A DNA stretch of 64,000 bases from Neorhizobium lilium (GCF_004053875.1 NZ_SBIP01000001.1:868001-932000), one strand, 5' to 3'; counted from the first letter of the stretch, positions 51,717-61,896 are shown. The notes: generated from the sequence alone by a model not told the origin. A program made the numbers and translations.

Positions 51717-53251
51717 CGAATGATTCCACATCCTCGTGGCATGATCTGCCGACCGTCGTCGAACTGACCGAAGACGGCGTGCGGAAAAAACACTCTGCCC
51801 AGAAAATGGCGGAAATGCTCAACGACGTTCTCGATTCTCCGGAAGGCAGACCTATGCACGATCTGCCGAAATCGCTTCCGGCAGGCGGCTGGTCGGTCGA
51901 GACGCTTGTCAGGAATTTCCGCTTCGGAGGCGAGGAGGTGCCGACGCTCGTGCGCTCGGCAGCACCCCTGCTCAATCTCGCTCACGCCCTGCGCTATACC
52001 AATGAGCAGCCGGATATGGACCAACTTCGCCGGGTCGCCGTCGAAGCTGTCGGCCGTTACGAGCGAGATCTCGCAGGCGCCCGGATCAGCCCGGAACGGG
52101 CACGCGCTGCCCATTATGTGGTCTGCGCCACCGTAGATGACGTCGTGCTCAGCAAGCCCTGGGGCGTGCGCGCCGGTTGGGCGCGGTCAGGTCTCGTCTC
52201 GACCTTCCATATGGATGTCACGGGTGGTGACCGGGTGTTCGATCTGCTCGACCATTTCCATCAGAGCCCAGGTTCGAACAAGGACCTGCTCCTCCTTATC
52301 TATCTCAGCCTTTCGCTCGCATTCGAAGGGCGCACTCGGGTATCGCCGCGTGGCAACCTGGAACTCGGACGCATCCGCGACAGCCTCTACAAGACCCTGC
52401 TTGGCCAATATGGCGTGTTCGAGCGCGAGCTTTCCCCCCACTGGAAAGGCGTCTCGGCCCGCCACAAGCCGTTGCGCACTGCCGTCGTGCTCTGGACGCT
52501 GCTGTCGATCCTGGCGCTGGTCTTCGGGCTCGGTTACCTGTTCTTCACCATGTCGCTCAACCGGGCCTCCGACGGCACGTTCGAACGGCTCGCCAGCCTG
52601 CCGCCGCGCGATACGCCGAGCGTCCTGATAAAGCTGCCGGAGCCGCAACCCGCCCCGGCTGTCGCCGAGGTCAAACCCGTCGAGCCGCCGGCTCCCCCGC
52701 CCGTGCAAAAGCCCGTCCCGACCAGGCTCGACAACCTGCTCGCCTTTCTCCAGCCGGAGGTCGAAAAGAAACTCGTCAGCCTATCGGATTCGAACGGCCG
52801 GCTTCTCGTCCGCATCAACAATTCCGGCCTGTTCGACACAGGCAGCGCCGAGGTCAGCGGAAAGTTCCGCGACCTAATCCGGAGGATCGGCGGGGCGCTT
52901 GCCGCCGAGAATTTCCGTGCCGTCGTTGTCGGTTATACCGACAACGTGCCGATCCGGACCATCCAGTTCCCCTCGAACTGGCACCTGTCCGAAGCCCGTG
53001 CCAAGGCGGTCGGCGACATCCTGATCTCCTATACCGGACCGGAAGCTATCCTCACCGAAGGCCGGGCAGACAGTGACCCGATCGCCGGCAATGACACGCC
53101 CGAGGGCCGCGAGATGAACCGACGCACAGAAATCCTGGTTTTGACGAACCCGAGCGAGCGCCTGACCGACGCCGGCCTCAAGACGCCGGCCGTCCAGTCG
53201 CAGACGCAAGACACACCCATTGTGCCCGCTGACGGAGGGGCCGCGCCATGA
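51713..53251 (+). CDS. tssL: T6SS membrane protein TssL with OmpA-like domain, 512 aa
   Basis: The N-terminal half is a DotU/IcmH cytoplasmic domain (FGGEEVPTLVRSAAPLLNLA, GGDRVFDLLDHFHQSPGSNK). One membrane helix follows (TAVVLWTLLSILALVFGLGY). The C-terminal OmpA-like peptidoglycan-binding domain has VVVGYTDNVPIR, NWHLSEARAKAVGDIL and GREMNRRTEILV. This extended form anchors the system to peptidoglycan. The gene overlaps tssK and tssM, both as ATGA. Confidence 0.95.
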   Translation: MTNDSTSSWHDLPTVVELTEDGVRKKHSAQKMAEMLNDVLDSPEGRPMHDLPKSLPAGGWSVETLVRNFRFGGEEVPTLVRSAAPLLNLAHALRYTNEQPDMDQLRRVAVEAVGRYERDLAGARISPERARAAHYVVCATVDDVVLSKPWGVRAGWARSGLVSTFHMDVTGGDRVFDLLDHFHQSPGSNKDLLLLIYLSLSLAFEGRTRVSPRGNLELGRIRDSLYKTLLGQYGVFERELSPHWKGVSARHKPLRTAVVLWTLLSILALVFGLGYLFFTMSLNRASDGTFERLASLPPRDTPSVLIKLPEPQPAPAVAEVKPVEPPAPPPVQKPVPTRLDNLLAFLQPEVEKKLVSLSDSNGRLLVRINNSGLFDTGSAEVSGKFRDLIRRIGGALAAENFRAVVVGYTDNVPIRTIQFPSNWHLSEARAKAVGDILISYTGPEAILTEGRADSDPIAGNDTPEGREMNRRTEILVLTNPSERLTDAGLKTPAVQSQTQDTPIVPADGGAAP

Positions 53252-56200
53252 ACCCCTTAAGCCTGTTTTATACGCTGCGGTCCTATGTCGAGGCCTATGC
53301 CGGCCTGATCGGCCGCCGCTTCATCTCGGTTATCTGGGTGGCGGCCCTCTGCGTCGTCATCTGGTTCTACGGATACCTTGCCGCCTATGGCAGTTTGCGG
53401 CCGCTCGCCAGCGTCAACAACCGTCTGATACTGATCGGCGTGATCATTGCCGCCTGGCTCGCCTATCTCATCTTCACCGTAATCCGTGATCGTCGTCGCG
53501 ACAAGAAACTCGTCGCGGGCATTGAGGGCAATGCGGAGGCAGACGCGGCCGCCAGCCAGCAGGAAGAAGTCGGCGAAATCCACAACAGCCTCAAGGAGGC
53601 GTTGCGGCTCCTGCGCCGGCTGACCAAGAAGCGCTTCGGTTATATCTATGAACTGCCCTGGTACGTCATCTTCGGAGCGCCCGGTTCCGGCAAGACGACG
53701 GCGCTTAGCAATTCCGGCCTTAAATTTCCGCTCGGGGATGCGCTGGGTAGCAATTCGGTGCAGGGCATTGGTGGCACCCGCAACTGCAATTGGTGGTTCA
53801 CCGACGAAGCCATCCTTATCGACACCGCCGGTCGTTATACCACCCAGGACGATCTAAACGGCACGGCCAAGGCCGGCTGGGAAGGATTTCTCGGGCTCCT
53901 CCGAAAATACCGGCGTTCGCAGCCGATCAATGGCGCCCTCGTCACCCTGTCCACCGGCGACCTGATGACCCCCGACCCGGAAGCGCAGCGCGAGGAACTG
54001 CGGGCGATCCGCAAGCGGCTGTCCGAGCTGGACGAATTCCTGCATGCGCGCGTCCCGGTCTACCTGGTGCTGACCAAGGCGGATCTGCTCGACGGTTTCG
54101 TCGAGTTCTTCGACGGCTTCAACAAGAGCGACCGCGAGCAGGTCTGGGGCACGACCTTCGGGTTGGACGAAAGCTACAAGGCGGCAGACCTGCCCGACCG
54201 GTTCATGGAGGAATTCGGACTGCTGCAGGAACGGGTCGGCGCTATGCTGATCGAGCGGCTGCAACAGGAGCCCAATCCAGAACTGCGTGGCCGGATTTTC
54301 CGGTTTCCGGCCGAGCTCGCCTCGTTGAAGGAGCGGCTGCACGAGGTGATGACCGAACTGTGCTCCGGCTCCAAACTGGTCGAGCCGCCGCTTCTTCGCG
54401 GCGTCTATTTCGCATCGGGCACCCAGACGGAAGAGACGATCACGGCGGCTACGGCGGCGCCGCGCATGCGGCGCAGCTATTTCCTGTCGCGCCTCTTCAA
54501 GGACGTCATCTTCGATGAAGCATCGCTGGTGTCGCGCGACAAGCGGCTCTCAGGCCGGCAACTATTTTTCCGGCGCGCCGCCTATGCGGCTGCTGTCCTT
54601 GTGCTGGCAATCGTGCTGGCAAGCTGGACCGCCACCTATTTCCAGAACGCAACGGCGCTGGCGAGCGCTGAAAAGCGCATCGACGCCTACGAACAATTGG
54701 TGCGCGGTGTTCCCGTGCGGGATGTTTCGGACGCGGACTTCCTCCGCATCCTGCCAGCACTGGACAATCTTGCTGCTGTCACCACCGACTTTTCGAAAGG
54801 CCGCGTATGGCCGATCAGCTTCGGCCTCGACCAGGAAAGCAAGGTCGCCGGCCGTCAACGAGATGCCTATCAGCGGGCGTTGAACGCATTGCTACTACCG
54901 CGCATGCTGGTGCAGCTGCAAAAGCAAATGACCGACACCACGGATGTCAAACGGACATTCGACGCGCTTAAACTCTACGGTATGCTGGGAGGACTTGGCC
55001 CGATGAACGCCGAATTTGCCTCGCTTAAGTCCGAGGACATGTTTACCGCGCTTTATCCCGGGGAAGGCAGAGCGGCAGCCCGTGAGGCACTGATCGCGCA
55101 TGCTAGTGCCATGGCGAAAGGTTCTCTGCCGCCGATCGAACTGGACAATGCGCTGGTCGCCAAGGCCCGTGAAACGGTCCGCGCGCAGAGCACCGCCGAT
55201 CGCGCTTACGACATCCTGGCGGATCATCGCCAGTCGCGCGCCCTGCCGGCCTGGAGCCCTGCAACAGCACTTGGTCCGCTTGGGGAAAAAGCCTTTGAGC
55301 GGGCATCCGGTGCGCCGATCACCGACGGCATACCGGGTCTGTTTTCCGCTGCAGGCTACCGTGCAGTCGTCCTTGCAAAGATTAGCGATGCGGCCCGCGA
55401 GGCGATTGACGAACAATGGGTGCGCGGCGCGGCCAACACGGCGGGTATTACCGTCGATACGGTCGCTCAGGCGGCGTTGCAGCTTTATTTCGACAAGTTT
55501 GAACAACGCTGGTCCACCATTCTCGTCGACATGCGGGTAAAGCCGTCGCAGACGATAGCGGATGCCGCCGAGACCACACGCATCCTTGCCAGCGAACCAA
55601 ACCCGATCGAGTCGGTCGCGAAATCAATCGTCGGAGCAACCGATCTTCGCGGACCGAGCGCTGAAGTCGCCTCCGCCAACAATGACGACCTGCCGGCCTC
55701 GACAACGGTGCTTGCCAGTGCCGCCAATGCACCCGATCCTTTTGCACGGTTGCGCGAAGCGCTGGACGCATCGTTCGGTCAATCCCCGCTTCCGGACCAA
55801 TCCAAGGATGCCCCGAAGTCGCAGATCGGCCAGCTGAAACCCGCGCTGCAGAAAGTCCAGGAGCAATTGTCGCGGGCAACCACCTCGACCGCTGAGGTGG
55901 CAAAGGTCTTCGACGTTGACGGTCAACTCACCAATGCCAATCAGGATCTGTTACAGCAGGCCCGGCGTTTGCCGGCACCCGTGGATACTTGGATGGCAGG
56001 GGTTGCGGCCGATGTCGGATCGCTGGCGGTCAAATCTGCCCGGACCCGGATCAACGATGCCTGGACGGCAGAGGGCGCGAGCTTCTGCTCGAACGCCGTT
56101 GCCGGCCGTTACCCATTCGATCGGGAATCGCCGCGTGACATAGCGATGAGCGATTTCGTTCGGCTGTTCGGACCGAAGGGCCTGTTTAAGACGTTCTTCG

Positions 56201-56736
56201 CCTCCAAGCTCGCGGCTTTCGTCGACACGAGCGCGACGCCTTGGGGTTGGAAAGGCACATTCGGATCGGCAAGCATTCCGAGCGAAGCAATCGCTCAGTT
56301 CGAGAACGCCGACAAGATCAATCGCGCCTTCTTTCCGGACGGCAGCGAGAACCCGTCGATCTCAATCGACATCAAGCCGATCGCTCTTTCGGAAAATGCC
56401 AATGCCGTCATGCTGGAGATCGAGGGCGAACGCGTCGTCTATTTCCATGGCCCGATCCAATCGAAATCGATTACCTGGCCGTCCACCCAGGCCAGCAACG
56501 TGTCACGGCTGGCGTTCCAGCCGGGCGGTTGGCAGCAGGCCTTGACGAAAAACGGGGACTGGTCCCCCTTCCGTCTGTTCGATGATGCCAATATCAGCAT
56601 GCAGGGCGATAATCTGTTCCGGGCGAAGTATCAGCAGAACGATCAGACGGCCGAATTCGACGTACAGTTCGGCTCCGTCCTCAACCCGTTCAAACTGGGG
56701 GCGCTGAATGCCTTCTCCTGCCCCACACAGTTCTAA
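53248..56736 (+). CDS. tssM: T6SS inner-membrane protein TssM (IcmF), 1,162 aa
   Basis: Two N-terminal membrane helices (about 25-48 and 58-80), a cytoplasmic GTPase-like domain with Walker A GAPGSGKT at residues 143-150, a third membrane helix near residue 450 and a long periplasmic domain. All match IcmF/TssM at normal length. An intact Walker A is not universal in TssM, and Agrobacterium TssM is one that needs it. It overlaps tssL by four bases. Confidence 0.95.
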   Translation: MNPLSLFYTLRSYVEAYAGLIGRRFISVIWVAALCVVIWFYGYLAAYGSLRPLASVNNRLILIGVIIAAWLAYLIFTVIRDRRRDKKLVAGIEGNAEADAAASQQEEVGEIHNSLKEALRLLRRLTKKRFGYIYELPWYVIFGAPGSGKTTALSNSGLKFPLGDALGSNSVQGIGGTRNCNWWFTDEAILIDTAGRYTTQDDLNGTAKAGWEGFLGLLRKYRRSQPINGALVTLSTGDLMTPDPEAQREELRAIRKRLSELDEFLHARVPVYLVLTKADLLDGFVEFFDGFNKSDREQVWGTTFGLDESYKAADLPDRFMEEFGLLQERVGAMLIERLQQEPNPELRGRIFRFPAELASLKERLHEVMTELCSGSKLVEPPLLRGVYFASGTQTEETITAATAAPRMRRSYFLSRLFKDVIFDEASLVSRDKRLSGRQLFFRRAAYAAAVLVLAIVLASWTATYFQNATALASAEKRIDAYEQLVRGVPVRDVSDADFLRILPALDNLAAVTTDFSKGRVWPISFGLDQESKVAGRQRDAYQRALNALLLPRMLVQLQKQMTDTTDVKRTFDALKLYGMLGGLGPMNAEFASLKSEDMFTALYPGEGRAAAREALIAHASAMAKGSLPPIELDNALVAKARETVRAQSTADRAYDILADHRQSRALPAWSPATALGPLGEKAFERASGAPITDGIPGLFSAAGYRAVVLAKISDAAREAIDEQWVRGAANTAGITVDTVAQAALQLYFDKFEQRWSTILVDMRVKPSQTIADAAETTRILASEPNPIESVAKSIVGATDLRGPSAEVASANNDDLPASTTVLASAANAPDPFARLREALDASFGQSPLPDQSKDAPKSQIGQLKPALQKVQEQLSRATTSTAEVAKVFDVDGQLTNANQDLLQQARRLPAPVDTWMAGVAADVGSLAVKSARTRINDAWTAEGASFCSNAVAGRYPFDRESPRDIAMSDFVRLFGPKGLFKTFFASKLAAFVDTSATPWGWKGTFGSASIPSEAIAQFENADKINRAFFPDGSENPSISIDIKPIALSENANAVMLEIEGERVVYFHGPIQSKSITWPSTQASNVSRLAFQPGGWQQALTKNGDWSPFRLFDDANISMQGDNLFRAKYQQNDQTAEFDVQFGSVLNPFKLGALNAFSCPTQF

Positions 56737-56746
56737 GCGGCAGGCC

Positions 56747-58135
56747 ATGGCCGAGCGCGCTGCCCTGGAGCAGAACCCCACCGACACGGACCGGCTCGGA
56801 TTCTTTGGGAAGTTACGTACCCACGGAGATTTCGTCTCGATCGGCATGGGGCGTAGTCTGCAGACCTTCCTTGATGCCTGGCTTCAGGCCGGTCTGCAGG
56901 CCGTTCAGCGGGATGGTGGCAGTGACTGGGAACGGCAGTTCCGGGCTATGCCCTCCTGGCGTTTCGTCGTCGGGCGGGCTCTTTGGGGGCCGGCGACTAT
57001 CGCCGGCATCATTGTTCCGAGCCTCGACCGCGTCGGTCGCAGCTTTCCGCTGGTGCTGGCGGCGCAGTTGCATGACTTTGCCGGCCATCCACGCCGGATC
57101 CGTCAGGACGAGACATGGTTCACAGCAGCGGAAGCGATTGCCGAGACCTGCCTGCGCAAGGATTTCGACATCGACAATTTCACGTCGCGTCTGAGTAAGT
57201 TGCGGGGCTTGCGGCCGGCCGATCTCGCCGAAGACGATTTCGGCCCGAACTCGTCCTCCGTATCCGGCAGCCTCTGGTGGAGGATCGATCCGCAAGACAG
57301 GCAGGTCCGCGAGTTTCGCAGCGTGGGCGCACCTCTTCCAGAACATTTTGCCAAACTTGTACATAACGGATCGGCCGGGCCTGTGCCGGAACCAAGGCCT
57401 GTGCAATCGCAATCGCAATCCCGCCCGGTCGCACCCGCCGCACCGGTCGGCGCGTCGGCACGTTTGACGCTTGAGCATCGCTACGCCATTCATCCGGGCA
57501 CGCGGCTTACCGTCACGGCCGATGCTGTGCTGATTGCGCAGAACCCAGTTTTGTTTGCCGTGGCCGACGGAGTGGGGGACGGCAACGGTGCGGTCGAAGC
57601 GAGCAGGCTTGCCATTCACACGCTGAGCAAAAGCGCTGTGCAGGACACGATAGAAGCGCTAGTACAGGAGGTGAAAGGTAAGCTTGGTCGCGCCCACGGC
57701 CTGCTGCAGTCGGCACACCTTTCGTTTGAACGCGAGCCTTCATCCGCCAGCATCGTCGTGCTCTGCGTGGTTCAGGACCGTTTCGCGCTGCTCTGGGCTG
57801 GAGATGCCCGTTGCTACCTGATCCGCCACGGAATGATGCGGTGCCTGACGCGTGACCACATCGAGATTGGCCTGAAGCGCAAGCTGTCTCGCAGTATCGG
57901 TACGAAAGGACAGCTGGTTCCGGAAGTCCTTTCCGGTGAGTTGGAGCCCGGCGATCGCATATTTTTATGCAGTGCGCCGCTGCCTCGGGTGCTGCGGGAA
58001 CGCAGCATGGCTGAAATCCTCCTGTCTTCGACCCTCGATGAGGTTTCCAACGTCCTCATTCAGGAAGGGCTGATCGCAAATTGCCGCGATAACATCAGCG
58101 TGCTCGTGATCGATGTGACATCGAATGAGGCCTGA
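56747..58135 (+). CDS. TagF-PppA fusion: T6SS repressor domain plus PP2C phosphatase, 462 aa
   Basis: The N-terminal half is TagF/ImpM (DRLGFFGKLRTHGDFVSIGM, GPATIAGIIVPSLDRVGRSF, GSLWWRID). The C-terminal half, from about residue 245, is a PP2C-type phosphatase (LFAVADGVGDGNGAVEASRL, RFALLWAGDARCYLIRHGMM, CRDNISVLVIDV). Fused TagF-PppA proteins are known in Agrobacterium and hold the T6SS off, opposing PpkA. The start is placed at 56747; an ATG at 56708 in tssM is an alternative. It overlaps ppkA by 11 bases. Confidence 0.9.
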   Translation: MAERAALEQNPTDTDRLGFFGKLRTHGDFVSIGMGRSLQTFLDAWLQAGLQAVQRDGGSDWERQFRAMPSWRFVVGRALWGPATIAGIIVPSLDRVGRSFPLVLAAQLHDFAGHPRRIRQDETWFTAAEAIAETCLRKDFDIDNFTSRLSKLRGLRPADLAEDDFGPNSSSVSGSLWWRIDPQDRQVREFRSVGAPLPEHFAKLVHNGSAGPVPEPRPVQSQSQSRPVAPAAPVGASARLTLEHRYAIHPGTRLTVTADAVLIAQNPVLFAVADGVGDGNGAVEASRLAIHTLSKSAVQDTIEALVQEVKGKLGRAHGLLQSAHLSFEREPSSASIVVLCVVQDRFALLWAGDARCYLIRHGMMRCLTRDHIEIGLKRKLSRSIGTKGQLVPEVLSGELEPGDRIFLCSAPLPRVLRERSMAEILLSSTLDEVSNVLIQEGLIANCRDNISVLVIDVTSNEA

Positions 58136-59063
58136 CACTCTCCAAATTGCACTGGAAGAAACCGCCCGGCGTTTTTCCAAGCTGTGGCACGTACTGAATC
58201 ACGGCACAGACGGCCCTCATTCACCGGAAACCCGCAGGATGCTGGTGGACCGGGTGCGTGACGCGCTCGACCGCGGTCAGGCCCGGCTGGCTGACACAGA
58301 CGGGCAGTTCATCGCCAACAGCTTTGCCCTCGACGCGTTAGTCCATCAGGGACCGACGACCGAGGTGCATCGCGCCCGCCACCGCGATCTTGGCACTTTC
58401 CATGCGATCAAGATGATCCGCCCGGATTGCGCAGGGGACGCGGGCGCCCGTGACCTGCTGCTGCGAGAAGCGGCGATCGGCCTGACGGTGCGGCATGGCA
58501 ACGTCGCCAGCACGCAAACGGTGATAAGGCTGGAGGACGGGCGGCCAGCCTTGGTGATGGAATGGCTGGAACACCGGTTATCGACCGCCTTGCACACGAG
58601 ACAGCTATCCGCTGCGGACGTCATCGCCGTCATAACGGCGATACTGTCGGGGCTCGACGCGATCCACGCCGTGGGCTTCGTGCACTGCGACCTGTCGCCG
58701 GTCAATCTTCTGATGGCAGGCAAGAATCTTTCGCAGATTAAGATAGCGGATTTCGGGATCGCGCTCGGAACCGGACATCGGCATGGCGAACTGGATCTCT
58801 CCTTTGCTGGCCAACCGAATTTTGCGTCGCCGGAACAGAAAGCCGGGCAGCCGCTGGACGGGCGATCCGATCTTTACTCGGCCGGCCTTCTTCTATCGCT
58901 GCTTCTGCGCCATTGTAGCGACCCCAGCGATAAGATAGAGGCCCTGAAGGCAATCTCGATCCAGCTTTCCCGCAAGATGCCGGCAGACCGGCCGCAGCAC
59001 GCGAAGGCCGCCCTGATGATGCTAGCCAACCTTGGCAAATCCGATCCGATCGGCGCTTACTGA
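58125..59063 (+). CDS. ppkA: T6SS serine/threonine kinase PpkA, 312 aa
   Basis: Kinase motifs: AIKMI with the catalytic lysine, HCDLSPVNLL with the catalytic Asp and Asn, ADFGIA as the DFG element and ASPEQ as the activation-segment end. The glycine loop is degenerate. No membrane or periplasmic domain follows, so this is the short form seen in Agrobacterium. It phosphorylates T6SS partners to promote Fha binding and secretion. Its 3' end overlaps the converging wza-like gene by seven bases. Confidence 0.9.
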   Translation: MRPDTLQIALEETARRFSKLWHVLNHGTDGPHSPETRRMLVDRVRDALDRGQARLADTDGQFIANSFALDALVHQGPTTEVHRARHRDLGTFHAIKMIRPDCAGDAGARDLLLREAAIGLTVRHGNVASTQTVIRLEDGRPALVMEWLEHRLSTALHTRQLSAADVIAVITAILSGLDAIHAVGFVHCDLSPVNLLMAGKNLSQIKIADFGIALGTGHRHGELDLSFAGQPNFASPEQKAGQPLDGRSDLYSAGLLLSLLLRHCSDPSDKIEALKAISIQLSRKMPADRPQHAKAALMMLANLGKSDPIGAY

Positions 59064-60190
59064 GTTCCTGCACCCGGTAGGGGCGCGGCCGCCGTCGCGG
59101 CGCTTTTCTGGTATATGTTGAAGAACTTCGCGAAATCCACCAGTCCCGAATTGCTCGCATAAAGGATATCGCCGTCCATCACCCGGAACTGCTGCATCAG
59201 CGACAGGTTGGATACATCCTTCAAATCGACGCGGTAGATTGCCGGCCTGGAGGTCGTCGAAGGTGCGCCCGGATACTTGGCTGAGGTCGCCGACGAATAG
59301 ACCGGCTGATTGCGCACGACATAGAAGTTGCTGGCGTCGGCGCGATCGTCCAGCAGCCCACCTGCCCGACCCAGCGCCTGCGCCAGGGTAAGCTTGCCAG
59401 GTTCGAACTCGAATTCACCGACGCTCTTGAACGCGCCGAAGGCGGTGAAAGTGGTCGCATCCTTGCCGAGATAAAGCTGATCGTCCGGCAGGAGGTAAAC
59501 GTTCTGGCTGGCGTCATCGAGGATGCGGCTAAGCGGTGCACTGGCACGCTGTTTGCCGCGGATTAGCGTAACGGTCGACGCGCTGGGCGTGGAAGAGGCA
59601 CCGCCGGCTAGCGCGATCGCATCCAGGACGCGCTCCTTGCGAGCAGTAAGCGGAAAACGGCCGGCCGAACGTACATCACCATTGACTGTGAAGCCGCTTG
59701 TCGGTTTGTCGACAACAGTCACAATCGCCTGCGGGTTGACGGCCGAACCCTTGAGGCCGCTGACGATGCGCGCCTGGAGGGCTTCCGGTGACGATTCCAG
59801 GACGCGCTGCCGCCCGACGAAAGGCAGCGTAACCGAGCCAGACGAGTCGACAGTAAAGCGGCCAAGATTGAGAGTCTTGCTCTGGGTAGACGAAAACAGA
59901 CCCTCTTCGCCCGTATCGAGAATGGTAACCTCGACAACATCGCCCCGGCGAAGCCGGGTGTCGGCAAAACCGCCCGAGCGCATCAAACTCAGTCCGGGAT
60001 CGCTCGCCGTGTAAATCAACGGAGTCACACCTGGCGGATACATCGGAGCATCGGCAAGCCTCACGACCGGAATCTTTTTGCCCGTATTTGGATCAGTCGC
60101 ACTGTAAAAGCCACCCGCAGTTGGCCCGTCCGATGGTCTAGCACAGGCACTTAAAATTGCCACGAAGACGAAGGGTGTCAGCTTTCGCAT
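59057..60190 (-). CDS. Wza-like polysaccharide export lipoprotein, 377 aa
   Basis: A lipoprotein signal is visible (FVFVAILSAC, with the lipobox Cys at about residue 16). The Poly_export domain shows LRRGDVVEVTILDTGEEGLF and GSVTLPFVGRQRV, then SLBB-type repeats (VNGDVRSAGRFPLTARKERV, LTLAQALGRAGGLLDDRADA). Such proteins form the outer-membrane channel for polysaccharide export. No partner copolymerase gene is nearby, so it may serve a system elsewhere. ATG 60190 is preferred over GTG 60193. Confidence 0.9.
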   Translation of the reverse strand: MRKLTPFVFVAILSACARPSDGPTAGGFYSATDPNTGKKIPVVRLADAPMYPPGVTPLIYTASDPGLSLMRSGGFADTRLRRGDVVEVTILDTGEEGLFSSTQSKTLNLGRFTVDSSGSVTLPFVGRQRVLESSPEALQARIVSGLKGSAVNPQAIVTVVDKPTSGFTVNGDVRSAGRFPLTARKERVLDAIALAGGASSTPSASTVTLIRGKQRASAPLSRILDDASQNVYLLPDDQLYLGKDATTFTAFGAFKSVGEFEFEPGKLTLAQALGRAGGLLDDRADASNFYVVRNQPVYSSATSAKYPGAPSTTSRPAIYRVDLKDVSNLSLMQQFRVMDGDILYASNSGLVDFAKFFNIYQKSAATAAAPLPGAGTQ

Positions 60191-60401
60191 CACGTATCCA
60201 TCTGAAGAAGATCATTAAACCAATGAAATATCACCAGCTATCCTAGCGACAACCTCCACGAGCCCTAAAAAACGAAATGTGACGATAAAGAGGCAGAAGT
60301 TGTGACTTATCCGCCACCAGCCATGTCTGCGCCGACGCGCCCTCCGATATGCTTGGTCGAAGGATTGTCGTAGCCGTTACGACAACTTGAAACGAGGCCT
60401 A

Positions 60402-61529
60402 TTAAGTTGCCATTGGTCTTGGCATAGGCACCGATACCACTTCATGGCCGGCAAGGCATTTTGAGTTTGCCAGGTGTCGGTTCGGCCCGACCGATAGGGT
60501 GCGTCAGCTTGCTTGGAAACAATGCCCTCAAGCGGCAGGCGGCAGGCGGATTTCAAGACAGCGTCACCACCGGTCTCGAAATGTTCGACGAAGCGCAGAC
60601 GCGGGTCTTCGCCCGAATTCGATAACAGCGCTGCCAGACGGTCCTTGCGCTCTGTCAGAGTTATTTCCCGCAGATCTTCGTCTCTAACGAACAGCAAATC
60701 GAACCCGAAATAGACGAGATCATATGTTTTGCCCTCCGACAGTGCGGCCTGAAGTGCTGCGAAGTCCGGTGCGCATCTCGGATTTGGCGCGTTGCGCAAC
60801 GGCCGGCTTTTTCTTCGTCGCTTGAGCTTTCACTACGGTCTTTGTACCGGCTTCGCGCTCTTCAGCCGCAAGACCGTGATTGCTGTCCCAGATAGCGCCG
60901 GCTTCAACCACCCCGCCCTCAAGCATGAACGGCTTCGGTTTCTTTCCCTTGCCGGCAGCGATGGCTTCCATAGTCCGGCCCGATGCGACCGAGGTGTCAT
61001 TGTCATCAAGGACCGCTGCGCCATTCTCTTCGACGGCCGCCTCATCGCGATGTTTGATCAGAAGCCAGTTGGTGCGTTTGCCGCCATCGCGGTCATACCG
61101 CATGCGCACGAGAACGAAGCTCCCATGCAGCCGGTTGCCCTTCAAGGTGAACTTGAAATCTCCCTTGGCGAGCGCCTCCTCGGGCGTCTTGTTTCCCTCC
61201 GGCTCCCAGTAGCCACGATCCCACAGCATCACTGTGCCACCGCCATATTGGCCTTCCGGGATCGTGCCTTCGAAGTCGCCATAATCGAGAGGGTGATCTT
61301 CGACCTCGACGGCAAGTCGCTTGTCGTGAGGATCGAGCGAAGGGCCTTTGGTCACTGCCCAGGATTTAAACACACCATCAAGCTCCAGCCGCAAGTCGTA
61401 ATGCAGGCGCGTGGCATCATGCTTCTGGATCACGAACCGCCAGCGGTTCGAGGCCTTGACCTCGCCGCTCGGCTCGCCCATCTTTTTGAAGTCGCGCTTG
61501 GCGCGGTAGGTCGAAAGATTGTCGGCCAC
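60402..61529 (-). pseudogene. Broken ligD (DNA ligase D), internal deletion and frameshift
   Basis: The first 240 or so residues are the LigD 3'-phosphoesterase domain (SNRWRFVIQKHDATRLHYDL, LDYGDFEGTIPEGQYGGGTV). Around 60775 the reading jumps into the middle of the ligase domain in another frame (APDFAALQAALSEGKTYDLV, VEHFETGGDAVLKSACRLPL), skipping the active-site lysine region. Another single-base shift near 60455-60475 is needed to reach CLAGHEVVSVP. The OB fold and polymerase domain are missing and no ku gene is near. The phosphoesterase part may still be made alone. Confidence 0.8.
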
Positions 61530-61587
61530 TCATCGATCCTCTACGCATACGAGTACGCAGCCGGCATGGCGCCGCCTGCGAGAATGC

Positions 61588-61896
61588 TCATCGGCCGGAG
61601 ACGCGGATCGCGCCAGCCTCACCCAAACTGCGTTGGACAGCGGCGATCTGGCTGTCTGATATGTCGGCCGAGACCTCGATCTCCCCTTCAAGTGCAGCGT
61701 CATCGCGATCGCCGCCCTCATGGGAAGCGTCGCCGCCCGACGGCTTTGAACCGGCGGTATTTGCGTCCGTGGCGGACTGGATGAAAATGTCCGGTCTGGA
61801 GATGCCGTGCTGCTGAACCAGGTGTTCGACGGCAAGGTCGGCGGCCGCTCGCGTCTCGAAAGTCGCCCGGATCGTGGTAGTGCTGTCGTCTGCCAT
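61588..61896 (-). CDS. Small conserved protein, 102 aa
   Basis: AGGAGACAGGG precedes the start at 61896 (MADDSTTTIRATFETRAAAD). The first half looks like a ferredoxin-like half fold (LAVEHLVQQHGISRPDIFIQ). The middle is polar and acidic (GGDASHEGGDRDD) and the end (EVSADISDSQIAAVQRSLGE) is another half fold. Related small proteins often sit near ligD/ku or stress genes in rhizobia, but the function is unknown. It leads the broken ligD by 58 bases. Confidence 0.6.
   Translation of the reverse strand: MADDSTTTIRATFETRAAADLAVEHLVQQHGISRPDIFIQSATDANTAGSKPSGGDASHEGGDRDDAALEGEIEVSADISDSQIAAVQRSLGEAGAIRVSGR

Noticed and set aside
60792-61784. 330-codon plus-strand frame opposite ligD
   Set aside because: Antisense shadow of the LigD phosphoesterase domain.
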